A stretch of DNA of 64,000 nt. Source: Streptomyces chromofuscus. GTDB taxonomy: Bacteria > Actinomycetota > Actinomycetes > Streptomycetales > Streptomycetaceae. The DNA lies in the NCBI RefSeq assembly GCF_015160875.1, contig NZ_CP063374.1, positions 4,405,501 to 4,469,500 of the forward strand. The letters run 5' to 3'. Under the pieces are notes generated by a model, which was not told the DNA's origin, ran no database searches, and saw only the letters and a list, made by a program, of their open reading frames with translations. Of the stretch, positions 1 to 7,944 are shown piece after piece. The position numbers and the translations under genes are program-made. Numbering within the stretch: position 1 is the first letter of the stretch; each line of letters starts with the position of its first letter.

Positions 1-879
1 CAGCCCGGCCAGCGGCATGTCCTCGGCGGCCAGCCGCTCCACGAAGTACGCCGCCTCGCGCAGCGCGTCCCGCTCGGGGGCCGCCACCACCAGGAACGCC
101 GTCCCGGGCGCCTGGAGCAGCTTGTACGTCGCGTCCGCGCGCGTGCGGAACCCGCCGAAGGTGGTGTCCATCGCGGACACGAACGTCTGGACGTCCTTCA
201 GCAGCTGACCGCCGAGCAGCTTGCCGAGCGTGCCGGTCATCATCGACATGCCGACGTTGAGGAACTTCATCCCCGCCCGGCCGCCCAGTTTCGCCGGGGC
301 CGTCAGCAGCCGGATCAGCCGACCGTCCAGGAACGACCCGAGCCGCTTGGGTGCGTCGAGGAAGTCCAGCGCGGAGCGCGAGGGCGGGGTGTCGACGACG
401 ATCAGGTCCCACTCGTCCCGGGCCCGCAGCTGGCCCAGCTTCTCCATCGCCATGTACTCCTGCGTGCCCGCGAAGCCCGCCGAGAGCGACTGGTAGAAGG
501 GGTTCGACAGGATCGCGGCGGCCCGCTGCGGATCGGCGTGCACCTCGACGATCTCGTCGAAGGTGCGCTTCATGTCGAGCATCATGGCGTGCAGTTCGCC
601 GTCGCCCTCGACGCCCTTCACCCGGCGCGGGGTGTTGTCCAGCGAGTCGATGCCCATGGACTGCGCCAGCCGGCGGGCCGGGTCGATGGTGAGCACGACG
701 ACCTTGCGGCCGCGCTCGGCGGCCCTGAGGCCCAGCGCCGCCGCCGTGGTGGTCTTGCCGACCCCGCCCGAGCCGCAGCACACCACGATGCGGGTCTCCG
801 GGTCGTCGAGCAGGGGGTCGATGTCGAGCACGCGCGTGGGCGCGAGACGGTGGTGCGTCGATGTGGGGTCCGGACTCAT
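1..879 (-). CDS. ArsA-like anion-transporting ATPase, partial (C-terminus beyond window edge)
   Basis: The gene reads leftward out of the window; 293 codons are visible. The P-loop GSGGVGKTTT lies at residues 36-45, followed by the ArsA-type LTIDPARRLA segment and the nucleotide-sensing VVDTPP motif. This places it in the ArsA/GET3 branch of deviant-Walker P-loop ATPases, cytoplasmic proteins that couple ATP hydrolysis to handling of a cargo. No arsenic-binding cysteine cluster is visible in the part present. The ATG at 879 overlaps the stop of the upstream ATPase as ATGA, so the two are co-translated. Paired ArsA-like ATPases at this position are conserved in mycobacteria and streptomycetes. 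The cargo is unknown. In relatives a WhiB-type regulator lies just outside, but that is not visible here. Confidence 0.85.
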   Translation of the reverse strand, partial: MSPDPTSTHHRLAPTRVLDIDPLLDDPETRIVVCCGSGGVGKTTTAAALGLRAAERGRKVVVLTIDPARRLAQSMGIDSLDNTPRRVKGVEGDGELHAMMLDMKRTFDEIVEVHADPQRAAAILSNPFYQSLSAGFAGTQEYMAMEKLGQLRARDEWDLIVVDTPPSRSALDFLDAPKRLGSFLDGRLIRLLTAPAKLGGRAGMKFLNVGMSMMTGTLGKLLGGQLLKDVQTFVSAMDTTFGGFRTRADATYKLLQAPGTAFLVVAAPERDALREAAYFVERLAAEDMPLAGL

Positions 880-1853
880 GAGACGTCCTGCTTCCGCAGT
901 TCGGTGGCGAGTTCGTACAGGCCCGCCAGGTCCATACCCTCGGCGAGCAGCGGCAGTTCGTGCAGCGGCAGGCCCAGCTCGGCCAGCACGGCCCGCTGTT
1001 CGTGCTCCAGCAGATACCGCTCGGCGTACTCCTCGGCCTGCGCGAGCAGCGGGTCCACCAGCCGCTCGGCGTTCTGTCCGCGGCGCGCCCCGCCGAGTCC
1101 CGCGGCCGACAGCGACCGGGCGAGATCGGCGCGCGGCACGGTCCGTACGAGTTCCAGACCGGACGTGTCCAGCACCTCGGGCCGCACCATGTTCACGATG
1201 ACCCGCCCGACCGGCAGCTTCGCCGCCCTCAGCTCGGCGATCCCGTCCGCGGTCTCCTGGACGGGCATCTCCTCCAGGAGGGTCACCAGGTGGACGGCCG
1301 TCTCCGGGGACTTCAGCACCCGCATCACGGCCTGCGCCTGATGGTGTATCGGACCGATCTTCGCCAGCCCGGCGACCTCGTCGTTGACGTTCAGAAAGCG
1401 CGTGATCCGGCCCGTGGGCGGGGCGTCCATGACGACGTAGTCGTACACGAACCGCCCGGACCTGTCCTTGCGCCGGACCGCCTCGCACGCCTTGCCCGTC
1501 AGGAGCACGTCCCGCAGGCCGGGGGCGATGGTGGTGGCGAAGTCGATCGCGCCGAGCTTCTTCAGGGCCCGTCCGGCGCTCCCCAGCTTGTAGAACATCT
1601 GGAGGTATTCCAGGAGGGCCAGTTCGGGATCTATGGCGAGGGCGAACACCTCTCCGCCTCCCGGGGCGACGGCGATCTTGCGTTCCTCATACGGCAGCGC
1701 CTCCGTTTCGAAGAGCTGTGCGATGCCCTGTCGGCCCTCGACCTCGACGAGAAGCGTCCGCTTCCCTTCCGTGGCCAGAGCCAACGCGAGGGCCGCGGCG
1801 ACCGTCGTCTTGCCGGTCCCGCCCTTGCCGCTGACGACCTGGAGCCTGCTCAC
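876..1853 (-). CDS. ArsA-like anion-transporting ATPase, first of a pair
   Basis: A 325-residue protein. The P-loop SGKGGTGKTT sits at residues 8-17, directly after the start, and is followed by the LLVEVEGRQG segment that replaces the usual switch region and by a VVMDAPPTGR Walker-B-like motif near residue 147. I start it at GTG 1853 because the family begins a few residues before the P-loop. The longer frame would run back over the divergent DUF4177 gene. Its TGA overlaps the start of the next ATPase, so the two form a bicistronic unit and may act as a heterodimer. It lacks the full ArsA double-ATPase length, so the pair may supply the two halves. The physiological substrate cannot be read from sequence. 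Confidence 0.85.
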   Translation of the reverse strand: MSRLQVVSGKGGTGKTTVAAALALALATEGKRTLLVEVEGRQGIAQLFETEALPYEERKIAVAPGGGEVFALAIDPELALLEYLQMFYKLGSAGRALKKLGAIDFATTIAPGLRDVLLTGKACEAVRRKDRSGRFVYDYVVMDAPPTGRITRFLNVNDEVAGLAKIGPIHHQAQAVMRVLKSPETAVHLVTLLEEMPVQETADGIAELRAAKLPVGRVIVNMVRPEVLDTSGLELVRTVPRADLARSLSAAGLGGARRGQNAERLVDPLLAQAEEYAERYLLEHEQRAVLAELGLPLHELPLLAEGMDLAGLYELATELRKQDVS

Positions 1854-1947
1854 GTCTTCGAGCGTAACCAGTTCGGGCGGGAACCAATCGGCGCCCTGTG
1901 GACAACCGTCACTCCGGTCGGCCGCGAGGACCGCCGTCAGCAGCGGA

Positions 1948-1953
1948 TACAGT
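1948..1953 (+). promoter_or_regulatory. -10 box of leaderless promoter for DUF4177 gene
   Basis: TACAGT ends six bases before ATG 1960, the spacing expected when transcription begins at the start codon. No Shine-Dalgarno sequence precedes that ATG. Confidence 0.5.
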
Positions 1954-1959
1954 CGCCCC

Positions 1960-2121
1960 ATGACCAAGTGGGAATACGCAACCGTGCCGCTGCTCGTCCA
2001 CGCCACGAAGCAGATTCTGGACACCTGGGGCGAGGACGGCTGGGAGCTCGTCCAGGTCGTGCCCGGGCCGAACAACCCCGAGCAGCTGGTGGCCTACCTG
2101 AAGCGGGAGAAGCAGGCGTGA
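1960..2121 (+). CDS. Small DUF4177 family protein
   Basis: A 53-residue protein beginning MTKWEYATVP. It has the typical DUF4177 pattern: an initial beta strand with WEY, then a helix ending GEDGWELVQVV and a final strand. Function is unknown across the family. The ATG is preceded by a -10 box and no ribosome-binding site, so it is probably leaderless. The upstream part of the frame overlaps the divergent ATPase and is not coding. Its TGA overlaps the GTG of the RidA gene. The two are therefore coupled, as they are in mycobacteria. Confidence 0.8.
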   Translation: MTKWEYATVPLLVHATKQILDTWGEDGWELVQVVPGPNNPEQLVAYLKREKQA

Positions 2122-2585
2122 GCGCGGTCGAGGCGAGGCTCGCGGAGCTGGGCCTGACGCTGCCGGAGGTCGTCCCGCCGCTGGCCGCGTACCAACCGGC
2201 CGTGCAGAGCGGCCCCTACGTCTACACCGCCGGCCAGCTCCCCATGGTGGAGGGCAAGCTCCCGGTCACCGGCAAGGTCGGCGCGGAGGTCACGCCGGAG
2301 GAGGCCAAGGACCTCGCCCGCACCTGCGCCCTGAACGCCCTGGCGGCCGTGAAGTCCGTCGCCGGTGATCTGGACCGCGTCGCGCGTGTGGTGAAGGTCG
2401 TGGGGTTCGTCGCCTCCGCCGCGGACTTCACGGGCCAGCCCGCGGTGCTGAACGGCGCGAGCGAACTGCTCGGCGAGGTCCTCGGCGACAAGGGCGTGCA
2501 CGCGCGCAGCGCCGTGGGCGTGGCGGTGCTGCCGCTGGACGCGCCGGTGGAGGTCGAGATCCAGGTGGAGCTCGTCCAGCCGTAG
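2118..2585 (+). CDS. RidA/YjgF-family protein
   Basis: A 155-residue protein of the YjgF/YER057c/UK114 fold. RidA proteins hydrolyse reactive enamine and imine intermediates produced by PLP enzymes. The family pattern is visible: QSGPYVYTAGQLP near the N-terminus, then an ARTCALNALAAVKSVAGDL helix, and the C-terminal HARSAVGVAVLPLDAPVEVE. It is somewhat longer than archetypal RidA (about 128 residues) and belongs to a Rid subfamily in which the catalytic arginine is commonly found as RSAVGV, as here. The start GTG overlaps the previous stop (GTGA). Substrate specificity is not inferable. Confidence 0.88.
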   Translation: MSAVEARLAELGLTLPEVVPPLAAYQPAVQSGPYVYTAGQLPMVEGKLPVTGKVGAEVTPEEAKDLARTCALNALAAVKSVAGDLDRVARVVKVVGFVASAADFTGQPAVLNGASELLGEVLGDKGVHARSAVGVAVLPLDAPVEVEIQVELVQP

Positions 2586-2630
2586 TAGCCGAGGTGATCA
2601 CTGCCTCTCGAACATCCGCTCACCACGGGA

Positions 2631-2636
2631 TAGCCT
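2631..2636 (+). promoter_or_regulatory. -10 box of leaderless promoter for NUDIX gene
   Basis: TAGCCT ends seven bases before ATG 2644, with no Shine-Dalgarno sequence between. Confidence 0.45.
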
Positions 2637-2643
2637 CGCGCCC

Positions 2644-3513
2644 ATGGCGAACGGTCAGTGGTACCCCCCGGAGTGGCCGGACCGGATCCGCGCGCTGGCG
2701 GCGGGCTCGCTCACGCCGGTGACCCCCAAGCGCGCGGCCACGGTCATGCTGCTCCAGGACACCCGTTCCGGCCCCGTCGTGCACATGCTGCGCCGCCGCG
2801 CCTCCATGTCCTTCGCGGCGGGCGCCTACGCGTACCCGGGCGGCGGCGTCGACCCGCGCGACGACGAACGTCACGTGCGCTGGACGGGCCCCACGCGCGC
2901 GTGGTGGGCGGACCGGCTCGGCGTCGACGAGACGGCCGCCCAGGCGATCGTCTGCGCGGCCGTACGGGAGACGTACGAGGAGGCCGGCGTCCTCCTGGCC
3001 GGACCGACCCCCGACTCCGTCGTCGGCGACACGACCGGGCCCGACTGGGAGGCCGACCGCGCCGCCCTGGTCGCGCGCGACGTGTCCTTCGCGGAGTTCC
3101 TGGACCGGCGCGGCCTGGTGCTGCGCTCGGACCTCCTGGGCGCCTGGGCGCGGTGGATCACCCCGCAGTTCGAGGCCCGCCGCTACGACACCTGGTTCTT
3201 CGTCGCCGCCCTGCCCGGCGGCCAGCGCACCCGCAACGCTTCCACAGAGGCCGACCGCACGGTGTGGATCCGGCCGGCCGAGGCGGCGGCGTCGTACGAC
3301 AAGGGCGAGCTGCTGATGATGCCGCCCACGATCGCGACGCTGCGGCAGCTGACGGCGTACGGGACGGCCGCCGAGGCGCTCACGGCGGCCCCGGGCCGCG
3401 ATCTGACGCCCGTCCTGGCACAGGCCCGTATGGAGGGCGACGAGATCGTGCTCTCGTGGCCGGGCCACGACGAGTTCACCAAGCACATCCCGAACGGTGG
3501 AGCCCCCGCATGA
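2644..3513 (+). CDS. NUDIX hydrolase
   Basis: A 289-residue NUDIX-fold pyrophosphohydrolase. The first half of the motif is seen as YPGGGVD at residues 64-70. After an unusually long insertion of about 37 residues comes RETYEEAGV at 108-116, carrying the metal-binding glutamates. This split-box form is typical of a large actinobacterial subgroup annotated as NUDIX hydrolase without a known substrate. The ATG lies seven bases after a TAGCCT box, suggesting a leaderless transcript. Its TGA overlaps the ATG of the following metallo-beta-lactamase gene, so the two are translated together. Confidence 0.85.
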   Translation: MANGQWYPPEWPDRIRALAAGSLTPVTPKRAATVMLLQDTRSGPVVHMLRRRASMSFAAGAYAYPGGGVDPRDDERHVRWTGPTRAWWADRLGVDETAAQAIVCAAVRETYEEAGVLLAGPTPDSVVGDTTGPDWEADRAALVARDVSFAEFLDRRGLVLRSDLLGAWARWITPQFEARRYDTWFFVAALPGGQRTRNASTEADRTVWIRPAEAAASYDKGELLMMPPTIATLRQLTAYGTAAEALTAAPGRDLTPVLAQARMEGDEIVLSWPGHDEFTKHIPNGGAPA

Positions 3514-4340
3514 CGGACGCAAGCGCCCTTCCCGGCCGGCCCCGGGGTGCGGTCCTCACCGGACCGGCCACCCCGCGCGCGGTCAACGTCCTCGCGCCCA
3601 ACCCCTCCGCGATGACGCTGGACGGCACGAACACCTGGATCCTGTCCGAGCCCGGCTCCTCGGTGGCCGTGGTGGTCGACCCGGGCCCGCTGGACGAGGG
3701 GCACCTCCGTCACGTCGTCGACACCGCCGAGCGGGCCGGCACGCGGGTCGCCCTCACCCTGCTGACCCACGGCCACCCGGACCACGCGGCCGGCGCGGCC
3801 CGCTTCGCCGAGCTGACCGGCACCAAGGTACGGGCCCTGGACCCGCGGCTGCGGCTCGGCGACGAGGGGCTGGCGGCCGGGAAGGTCGTCGAAGTCGGCG
3901 GCCTGGAGCTGCGGGTCGTAGCGACGCCCGGCCACACCGCGGACTCGCTCAGCTTCCACATCCCGGCCGACCAGGCGATTCTGACGGGGGACACCGTCCT
4001 GGGACGCGGCACGACCGTCGTGGCGCACCCGGACGGCCGCCTGGGCGACTATCTGGACTCCCTGCGGCGGCTGAGGTCCCTCACGGTCGACGACGGCGTC
4101 CACACCGTCCTGCCGGGCCACGGGCCCGTCCTGGAGGACGCCCAGGGCGCCGTGGAGTACTACCTCGCCCATCGCGCCCACCGTCTGGCCCAGGTCGAGA
4201 CGGCCGTCGAGGACGGCTACCGCACCCCGTCCCGGATCGTCGCCCACGTGTACGCCGACGTGGACCGCTCCCTGTGGCCGGCGGCGGAGCTGTCGGTGCG
4301 GGCCCAGCTGGACTACCTGGAGGAGCACGGGCTCATCTAG
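3510..4340 (+). CDS. Metallo-beta-lactamase-fold hydrolase
   Basis: A 276-residue MBL-fold enzyme. The dinuclear zinc signature THGHPDHA is at residues 86-93, and further ligands are in ATPGHTADS, LTGDTVLG and LPGHGPVLED. The order and spacing fit the glyoxalase II/LACTB2 branch rather than an antibiotic-hydrolysing lactamase. The C-terminal winged-helix-like extension (HRLAQVE to DYLEEHGL) is typical of LACTB2-type proteins, which in eukaryotes cleave RNA. The start overlaps the NUDIX stop (ATGA). An equivalent gene sits next to crp in mycobacteria. The substrate is unknown; hydrolase chemistry is secure. Confidence 0.88.
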   Translation: MTDASALPGRPRGAVLTGPATPRAVNVLAPNPSAMTLDGTNTWILSEPGSSVAVVVDPGPLDEGHLRHVVDTAERAGTRVALTLLTHGHPDHAAGAARFAELTGTKVRALDPRLRLGDEGLAAGKVVEVGGLELRVVATPGHTADSLSFHIPADQAILTGDTVLGRGTTVVAHPDGRLGDYLDSLRRLRSLTVDDGVHTVLPGHGPVLEDAQGAVEYYLAHRAHRLAQVETAVEDGYRTPSRIVAHVYADVDRSLWPAAELSVRAQLDYLEEHGLI

Positions 4341-4451
4341 CGCTGCGCGGCGGCGGGGTGGAGGTGCGCGGCCGGAGTGCCGAGGTGGGGCCCCGTCGTG
4401 GCGCCCTCACCCTTGAGGAGACGTCCGTGTCCTCGAAGGAGCGTGGTCGGC

Positions 4452-4931
4452 GTGGCCCGGAACCGCCGTCTGATTCCCACCCCTCCGTCAGAGGTCTGGG
4501 CCCTGCTCTCCGACGGCCGCCGCTACGGGGAATGGGTGACGGGAACGCAGCAGGTCCTCGCCGTGGACCCGCACTGGCCCAACGCCGGCGCCCGCCTGCG
4601 GGTCCGGGTCGGCGTCGGCCGCCTGACCCTCGACGACATCTGCGTCGTCCGCATCTGCGAACCGCGGCGCCGCCTCGAACTGGAGGCGGCGGCGGACCCG
4701 TTCGGCGCGGCCCGCATCGCCATGACCCTGCTCCCCTGGGGCGAGGGCACCCACTTCACCCTCGACCGGCACGCGTTGAGGGGCCCCGGCATCCGGATGC
4801 ACGGCCTTCCCGTGGACTACCTGGTCAAGGTCCGCAACGGCATGATGCTGACGAAGCCGGCCCGCATCGCGGTGCGCGAACGGGCGCAGGCCACCGGGCG
4901 GGCCCCGTTCAGTCGGGCCTCGGCGCCTTGA
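4452..4931 (+). CDS. START/SRPBCC-like ligand-binding protein
   Basis: A 159-residue protein with the polyketide cyclase/SRPBCC pattern: PPSEVWALLSDGRRYGEWV at the N-terminus (helix-grip entry), a central beta-sheet and a long C-terminal helix VKVRNGMMLTKPARIAVRE. Such folds bind hydrophobic ligands or act as coenzyme-free cyclases. I chose GTG 4452 because GAAGGAG at 4435-4441 lies ten bases upstream. The longer frame and the GTG at 4443 are poorly placed. The 3' end overlaps the convergent nucleotidyltransferase gene by 23 bases, so the two transcripts are antisense at their tails. Ligand unknown. Confidence 0.75.
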   Translation: MARNRRLIPTPPSEVWALLSDGRRYGEWVTGTQQVLAVDPHWPNAGARLRVRVGVGRLTLDDICVVRICEPRRRLELEAAADPFGAARIAMTLLPWGEGTHFTLDRHALRGPGIRMHGLPVDYLVKVRNGMMLTKPARIAVRERAQATGRAPFSRASAP

Positions 4932-5754
4932 CGCCGTGCACGCGCGCGTACTCCTCGGCGAGCCAGGGACCGAGGTCGTCGACGTACGCCCTGAGGACGG
5001 CACGGTCACCCGTGGGCTCGTGTCCGAGGGCGGCCGCCGCGCGCATCCGCTCCGCGCGCGTGGGATAGTACGCGCCGAAGATCGCGGCCATCTCCGCCAG
5101 GTCGCTGGTCCAGCCGCCCCAGCGGGGCATCACGAGGGTGAACCCCGTGCGTACGAGGTGCCGGGACATGAACCGCACCAGTGGACGCCGGGCCACGTCC
5201 GAGTCCTCGGTGCCCGCGATGCGTTCACGCCAGCGGGGCAGCAGCAGGGCGAGGTCGCCGTTGGTCTCGCGCGCGAGGAGGCTGTCCGGCCGGTAGCGCG
5301 GCAGCAGCCGGGCGAGGTCCTCCCCCACCAGCCGGGTGCTCAGGCAGGCGACGAACCACCCCAGGTCGTGCGTCTCCAGCTCGCTCAGCAGCCGCGCGCG
5401 GCTGTACAGCAGCGTCCCGACGCCGTCGATCTCGGGGAACTCGCCGTCCAGCGCCTGCCCCAGGGCACGGGCGTCGGCCCGGTCCGCGTCACCGGGCTCC
5501 TCCCGCAGCGCGACCAGCAGGTCCAGGTCACTGCGCCCCACGCGCGCGGTGCCGCGCGGGATCGACCCGTAGAGGTACGCACTGTGCAGCCGTGCGCCGA
5601 AGACCTCCGGCAGCCGGTCACGGGCGGCGGCGACGACGGGTCGGAAACGGGTCTGGACGCGCGCGAGGGAGCCCTCACGCGCGAGGCAGCCGTCGGCGTC
5701 GAGGCCCTTGGGGGGCGGTGGTGTCCACACCGCCCCGACGGGGCCGGGCGTCAC
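4909..5754 (-). CDS. Nucleotidyltransferase-fold protein downstream of crp
   Basis: A 281-residue protein. The polymerase-beta-type nucleotidyltransferase signature is visible as LYGSIPRGTARVGRSDLDLL, with the GS pair and the SDxD metal-binding acidic residues at the usual distance. This is the fold of aminoglycoside nucleotidyltransferases and MNT toxins. The C-terminal helical half resembles the substrate-binding region of the aminoglycoside-modifying branch. The GTG start overlaps the crp stop (GTGA), so it is translated with crp. I cannot tell whether it modifies a small molecule, RNA or protein. An antibiotic-resistance role is possible but unsupported. Confidence 0.7.
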   Translation of the reverse strand: MTPGPVGAVWTPPPPKGLDADGCLAREGSLARVQTRFRPVVAAARDRLPEVFGARLHSAYLYGSIPRGTARVGRSDLDLLVALREEPGDADRADARALGQALDGEFPEIDGVGTLLYSRARLLSELETHDLGWFVACLSTRLVGEDLARLLPRYRPDSLLARETNGDLALLLPRWRERIAGTEDSDVARRPLVRFMSRHLVRTGFTLVMPRWGGWTSDLAEMAAIFGAYYPTRAERMRAAAALGHEPTGDRAVLRAYVDDLGPWLAEEYARVHGVKAPRPD

Positions 5755-6425
5755 CGCGAGCGCTTCGCCAGGCGCTCCACGTCCAGCAGGATCACCGCGC
5801 GTGCCTCCAGCCGCAGCCAGCCGCGCTGCGCGAAGTCGGCCAGCGCCTTGTTGACCGTCTCGCGGGACGCGCCGACCAGCTGGGCCAGCTCCTCCTGCGT
5901 GAGGTCATGGACGACGTGGATGCCCTCCTCGGACTGCACGCCGAACCGGCGGGACAGGTCCAGCAGGGCGCGCGCGACACGGCCGGGGACGTCCGAGAAG
6001 ACGAGGTCGGACATCGCGTCGTTGGTCTTGCGCAGGCGCCGGGCGACGGCACGCAGCAGCGCGGCGGCGACCTCGGGACGGGCGTTCAGCCAGGGCTGGA
6101 GGTCTCCGTGACCGAGACCGAGCAGCTTGACCTCGGTCAGCGCGGTGGCGGTCGCCGTACGCGGGCCCGGGTCGAAGAGTGACAGTTCACCGATGAGCTC
6201 GCCGGGGCCGACCACGGCCAGCATGTTCTCGCGGCCGTCGGGCGAGGTGCGGTGCAGCTTCACCTTGCCCTCGGTGACCACGTAGAGCCGGTCACCCGGG
6301 TCGCCCTCGTGGAACAGGGAGTCACCCCGCGCGAGGGTCACCTCACTCATGGAGGCGCGCAGCTCCGCGGCCTGCTCGTCGTCGAGCGCCGCGAAGAGCG
6401 GATTGCGCCGCAGAACGTCGTCCAC
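5751..6425 (-). CDS. crp: Crp/Fnr-family cAMP-responsive regulator
   Basis: A 224-residue Crp. The N-terminal cyclic-nucleotide-binding jelly roll runs to about residue 125, with phosphate-binding cassette GELIGELSLFDPGPRTATA at 75-93. A dimerisation helix follows. The C-terminal winged helix has the recognition-helix region LTQEELAQLVGASRETVNKA at 175-194. I start at GTG 6425 because AAGGAGAGAA lies just upstream and the length matches the known Streptomyces Crp. The longer frame adds an unconserved stretch over the promoter. Crp controls germination, development and antibiotic production in S. coelicolor. A TGTGA-N4-TCACA palindrome lies about 95 bases upstream and may be an autoregulatory site. 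Confidence 0.95.
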   Translation of the reverse strand: MDDVLRRNPLFAALDDEQAAELRASMSEVTLARGDSLFHEGDPGDRLYVVTEGKVKLHRTSPDGRENMLAVVGPGELIGELSLFDPGPRTATATALTEVKLLGLGHGDLQPWLNARPEVAAALLRAVARRLRKTNDAMSDLVFSDVPGRVARALLDLSRRFGVQSEEGIHVVHDLTQEELAQLVGASRETVNKALADFAQRGWLRLEARAVILLDVERLAKRSR

Positions 6426-6517
6426 GAGTTCTCTCCTTGTCGACCTGCTCAGGGGATCTGGTTTCCCCGGGTGTACCAAGGCACCCTGGTGCCCATTTTG
6501 CCGGACCGTCCGAACAG

Positions 6518-6531
6518 TGTGATCTGTCACA
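6518..6531. promoter_or_regulatory. Crp-like palindrome in the crp/nth intergenic region
   Basis: TGTGATCTGTCACA has perfect 5-base arms TGTGA/TCACA with a 4-base spacer; the canonical E. coli CRP site has a 6-base spacer. It lies between the divergent crp and nth genes. A second perfect inverted repeat, GGCACC-CT-GGTGCC, sits nearby at about 6480-6493. Confidence 0.45.
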
Positions 6532-6621
6532 AGGATGCCGCACCGCTGACCCGTGGGAGGTGGCAGGGGTCCAATTGGGCGCTGATCTTCGGGGTCCGGG
6601 GCGGATGTCGGTGCCGGGGCT

Positions 6622-6627
6622 TAGGCT
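6622..6627 (+). promoter_or_regulatory. Candidate -10 box for nth
   Basis: TAGGCT lies six bases before a GTG at 6634. Transcription would start at that GTG, 44 bases upstream of the nth start. Confidence 0.4.
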
Positions 6628-6633
6628 GGCCGG

Positions 6634-6666
6634 GTGTCCAAAACGCCGGTGAGAGCACAGGCCTAG
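6634..6666 (+). CDS. Possible leaderless 10-codon upstream ORF of nth
   Basis: GTG at 6634 opens a frame of ten codons ending in TAG at 6664-6666. That TAG overlaps the AGGGGG ribosome-binding site of nth (start 6678). The GTG is six bases after a TAGGCT box, the leaderless geometry seen repeatedly in this window. It is not in frame with nth. It could couple nth translation to a leader peptide, or be chance. There is no direct evidence that it is translated. Confidence 0.25.
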   Translation: MSKTPVRAQA

Positions 6667-6677
6667 GGGGCTGACGG

Positions 6678-7862
6678 GTGGTTGTACGTCGAGATTCCGC
6701 TGTGGGCGAACAGGATTCCGGCGGCGGAGGAAAAGCGGCAAAGGTGACAAATCGGGCTACCGCCAGGAAGTCGGCGGCCGCCGGGAGGACCACCGCCGAG
6801 AAGGCCGCCCCGGCCGGAGAAGCCGCCCCGGCGAGGAAGGCCGGCGCCGCGAAACCGGCAGCGGCCAAGAAGCCTCCGGCCAAGAAGACGACCGCCAGGA
6901 GCGCGGGACCCGTCAAGAAGGCGACCGCCAAGAGCGCGGGACCCGTCAAGAAGGCGACCGCCAAGAGCGCGGGACCCGTCAAGAAAGCCGCCCTCGGGCG
7001 CAAGAAGCCCACCGTAGCTCCCAAGAAGGCCTCCGCCCACGTGACCAAGGCCGCGCCCGCGAAGACGGTCACCCCGAAGGCGCCGAGCGACGAGTCCCGT
7101 ACCGCCTTGGTCCGCCGGGCCCGCCGCATCAACCGCGAACTCGCCGAGGTCTACCCGTACGCGCACCCGGAGCTCGACTTCGACAACCCCTTCCAGCTCC
7201 TGGTCGCGACGGTCCTGTCCGCCCAGACCACCGACCTGCGCGTGAACCAGACCACGCCGGCGCTGTTCGCCAAGTACCCCACCCCCGAGGAGCTGGCCGT
7301 CGCCAACCCCGAGGAGGTGGAGGAGATCCTGCGGCCGTGCGGCTTCTTCCGGGCCAAGACCAGGTCGGTCATAGGGCTGTCCAAGGCCCTCACGGAGGAC
7401 TTCGGCGGCGAGGTCCCGGGCCGGCTCGAAGACCTCGTCACGTTGCCCGGCGTGGGCCGCAAGACCGCGTTCGTCGTCCTCGGCAACGCCTTCGGCCGCC
7501 CCGGCATCACCGTGGACACGCACTTCCAGCGCCTGGTGCGCCGCTGGCGCTGGACGGACGAGACCGACCCCGACAAGATCGAGGCCGCCGTCGGCGCGCT
7601 GTTCCCGAAGAGCGACTGGACGGACCTCTCACACCACGTGATCTGGCACGGCCGCCGCATCTGCCACGCCCGCAAGCCCGCCTGCGGGGCCTGCCCCATC
7701 GCCCCGCTCTGCCCGGCGTACGGCGAGGGCGAGACGGACCCGGAGAAGGCGAAGAAGCTGCTCAAGTACGAGAAGGGCGGCTTCCCCGGCCAGCGTCTGA
7801 AGCCCCCGCAGGCGTATCTGGACGCGGGCGGCAGGCCGGCCCCGCCCCTGGGGGCCGGATGA
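6678..7862 (+). CDS. nth: Endonuclease III with histone-H1-like N-terminal tail
   Basis: A 394-residue protein. Residues from about 135 onward are endonuclease III: the helix-hairpin-helix LPGVGRKTA with catalytic lysine, the catalytic aspartate in TVDTHFQRL, and the C-x6-C-x2-C-x5-C iron-sulfur cluster (CHARKPACGACPIAPLC). It removes oxidised pyrimidines and nicks abasic sites. The first 135 residues are Lys/Ala/Pro-rich with KKA motifs and three 11-residue repeats (TAKSAGPVKKA), resembling the tails of actinobacterial HupS and histone H1. This presumably adds non-specific DNA binding. AGGGGG precedes the chosen GTG. An inner GTG at the VTNRATARKS position is possible but would still keep most of the tail. 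Confidence 0.93.
   Translation: MVVRRDSAVGEQDSGGGGKAAKVTNRATARKSAAAGRTTAEKAAPAGEAAPARKAGAAKPAAAKKPPAKKTTARSAGPVKKATAKSAGPVKKATAKSAGPVKKAALGRKKPTVAPKKASAHVTKAAPAKTVTPKAPSDESRTALVRRARRINRELAEVYPYAHPELDFDNPFQLLVATVLSAQTTDLRVNQTTPALFAKYPTPEELAVANPEEVEEILRPCGFFRAKTRSVIGLSKALTEDFGGEVPGRLEDLVTLPGVGRKTAFVVLGNAFGRPGITVDTHFQRLVRRWRWTDETDPDKIEAAVGALFPKSDWTDLSHHVIWHGRRICHARKPACGACPIAPLCPAYGEGETDPEKAKKLLKYEKGGFPGQRLKPPQAYLDAGGRPAPPLGAG
6891..6989 (+). repeat. 33-bp tandem repeat, three copies, inside nth
   Basis: Three head-to-tail 33-base units start at 6891, 6924 and 6957. Each encodes the 11-residue TAKSAGPVKKA (first copy TARSAGPVKKA). Near-identity at DNA level implies recent expansion; copy number is likely to vary between strains. 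Confidence 0.9.
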
Positions 7863-7944
7863 CGGAAGCAGCGACGCCTCCGCCCTGCCCGGAACGATCT
7901 CGGTGCCGTGCCGCGTTGGAAGCATCAGGACGACGGGGGTGGCG

